Positions 5,281 to 6,454 of a DNA stretch of 6,454 bases are shown piece after piece (position 1 is the stretch's first letter; each line of letters begins with the position of its first letter). Origin of the DNA: Candidatus Latescibacterota bacterium (GTDB lineage Bacteria > Latescibacterota > UBA2968 > UBA8231); contig JAJDYK010000070.1 in NCBI GenBank assembly GCA_022825185.1, positions 1 to 6,454 on the forward strand, read 5' to 3'. The notes beneath the pieces were generated by a model that was not told the origin of the DNA, made no database searches, and saw nothing but the letters and a program-made list of their open reading frames with translations. A program made the translations under genes and the position numbers.

Positions 5281-6454
5281 ATGCACTTCGACGCCTACGA
5301 TCTCAACGCCGCAATCTACGATGAGATGTTCCTGCCCGACGGCACGCCCCGCGAGCACTGCCGTGAGTTATACGACACCCTGTGCAGGCTTTCCGACGAA
5401 GAACTCAACGCAATCCAAGAGCGCGTAACGCACTCCTTCTCCACCGAAGGCATCACCTTCACCGTCTATGGCGACGACGAGGCCGACGAGCGCATCATTC
5501 CCATCGACTGCGTGCCCCGGCTCCTCTCGGCTGCCGAGTGGCAGCACCTCGAAAGCGGCCTCACCCAGCGCATCGCTGCCCTGAATCGTTTCCTAGAGGA
5601 CGTGTACGGCGAATCTCGCATCATCGCCGACAGTGTGATCCCGGCCAACGTGGTGCGCGGCTGTCCCCAGTACCGCCTTGAGATGCGCGGCGTCTCCGTC
5701 CCCCACGGCACGTGGGTCGCCGTCTGCGGCACCGATATAGTGCGCACCCACGACGGCTTCTTGGTGCTCGAAGATAACCTGCGCGTACCCTCGGGCGTAT
5801 CTTATATGATCGCCAACCGCAAGGTGGTAAAAACCAGCTTGCGCCGACTCTACCGAAGCTGCCGCGTACGCGAGGTAGAGCACTACGGACAGGTGCTACT
5901 CCAGACCCTGCGCGACCTCGCCCCCGAGGGCCGCACCGACCCCTGCATCGTCCTCCTGACGCCCGGAGTCTATAACTCGGCCTTTTACGAACACATGTTC
6001 CTCGCGTATGAGATTGGCGCATCACTCGTAGAAGGCCGCGACCTATTGGTCAACGACGGCTTCGTGTACATGCGCACCACCACCGGGCTGCGGCGCGTCG
6101 ATGTGATCTACCGCCGAGTAGATGACGACTTCCTCGACCCCCTCGTCTTCCGCCCCGACTCCCTGCTCGGCGTGCCTGGGCTGCTGCACGCCTTTAAGCT
6201 CGGAAACGTGGCTTTGGCAAACGCACCGGGGACGGGCGTGGCCGACGACAAAAGCGTCTATGCCTACGTCCCCGACATGATCCGCTATTACCTAGGCGAG
6301 GAACCAATCCTCGCCAATGTGCCGACCCACCTGTGCCGACGGCCAGAGGACTTGGAGTACACCCTCGACAATCTCGAAAACCTAGTAGTAAAGCGCGTCG
6401 GCGAATCCGGCGGCTACGGTATGCTCATCGGCCCGCACGCAACGCCCGCCGAGC
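5281..6454 (+). CDS. Circularly permuted ATP-grasp protein (COG2308 type), C-terminus outside window
   Basis: A continuous frame of 391 codons runs off the right edge; the family is usually about 470-500 residues, so most of it is present. Recognisable blocks in order are YDEMFLPDGTPREH (13-26), GITFTVYGDD (57-66), IPIDCVPR (73-80), QRIAALNRFLEDVYG (96-110), VLEDNLRVPSGVSYM (162-176), LLTPGVYNSAFYEHMFLA (225-242), VDVIYRRVDDDFLDP (273-287), GTGVADDK (317-324) and VVKRVGESGGYG (369-380). The last holds the nucleotide-binding lysine K371 and the glycine loop. Relatives are usually encoded with an alpha-E protein and a transglutaminase-like peptidase. They have been predicted, by comparative genomics, to form amide or peptide bonds using ATP; the product is unknown. 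ATG 5281 matches the family N-terminus and has GGAAAG 7 nt upstream. An in-frame GTG at 5206 lacks a ribosome site. It is probably unrelated to the sugar-acid genes, being separated by a 213-nt gap. Confidence 0.93.
   Translation, partial: MHFDAYDLNAAIYDEMFLPDGTPREHCRELYDTLCRLSDEELNAIQERVTHSFSTEGITFTVYGDDEADERIIPIDCVPRLLSAAEWQHLESGLTQRIAALNRFLEDVYGESRIIADSVIPANVVRGCPQYRLEMRGVSVPHGTWVAVCGTDIVRTHDGFLVLEDNLRVPSGVSYMIANRKVVKTSLRRLYRSCRVREVEHYGQVLLQTLRDLAPEGRTDPCIVLLTPGVYNSAFYEHMFLAYEIGASLVEGRDLLVNDGFVYMRTTTGLRRVDVIYRRVDDDFLDPLVFRPDSLLGVPGLLHAFKLGNVALANAPGTGVADDKSVYAYVPDMIRYYLGEEPILANVPTHLCRRPEDLEYTLDNLENLVVKRVGESGGYGMLIGPHATPAE

Noticed and set aside
5204..5428. 74-codon frame overlapping the start of the ATP-grasp gene
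   Set aside because: It is out of phase with a clearly conserved protein and has Pro/Ser/Thr-rich composition and no family features.
5621..6025. 134-codon minus-strand frame opposite the ATP-grasp gene
   Set aside because: It is very Arg/Gly-rich and fully contained in a highly conserved plus-strand coding region.

Overview
The window is GC-rich, densely packed bacterial DNA with genes on both strands and no RNA genes, insertion sequences, CRISPR arrays or phage genes that I can recognise. The gene content is a carbohydrate/sugar-acid catabolic cluster next to a widely distributed ATP-grasp gene. This suggests an environmental heterotroph. From memory, mixtures of PL22-like propellers, Gfo/Idh/MocA oxidoreductases, DapA-like lyases and enolase-superfamily enzymes are common in uncultured polysaccharide-degrading lineages (for example Latescibacterota- or Poribacteria-like genomes). 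I cannot fix the taxon from this sequence.

Left part (1-3664, minus strand): four genes read leftwards as one tight operon. In transcription order they are a DapA/NanA-type Schiff-base lyase (3664-2705), a Gfo/Idh/MocA-family oxidoreductase (2690-1410), a PL22 oligogalacturonate-lyase-like seven-bladed propeller (1408-317) and an amidohydrolase-2/lactonase-type hydrolase cut by the window edge (295-2). Intergenic gaps are 14, 1 and 21 nt.

Middle (3665-3814): a divergent control region with back-to-back candidate promoters whose -35 boxes form an inverted repeat. To its right, on the plus strand, lies a mandelate racemase/muconate lactonizing-type (enolase superfamily) sugar-acid dehydratase gene (3815-5067). 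It is split by one frameshift near 4621-4626, caused by a missing base or a sequencing/assembly error.

Right part: a 213-nt gap with a small hairpin, an AT-rich promoter-like patch and a possible structured leader. It is followed by a circularly permuted ATP-grasp (COG2308 type) gene that starts at 5281 and runs off the right edge.

Taken together, oxidoreductase, lactonase, enolase-type dehydratase and Schiff-base aldolase are the four enzyme classes of a non-phosphorylative oxidative sugar pathway: sugar to lactone, to aldonate, to 2-keto-3-deoxy acid, to pyruvate plus an aldehyde. The PL22-like protein suggests that the feedstock is a uronic-acid oligosaccharide. The substrate is inference. 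Several of these proteins carry substitutions at family-defining catalytic positions, so ordinary pathway names should not be transferred to them.
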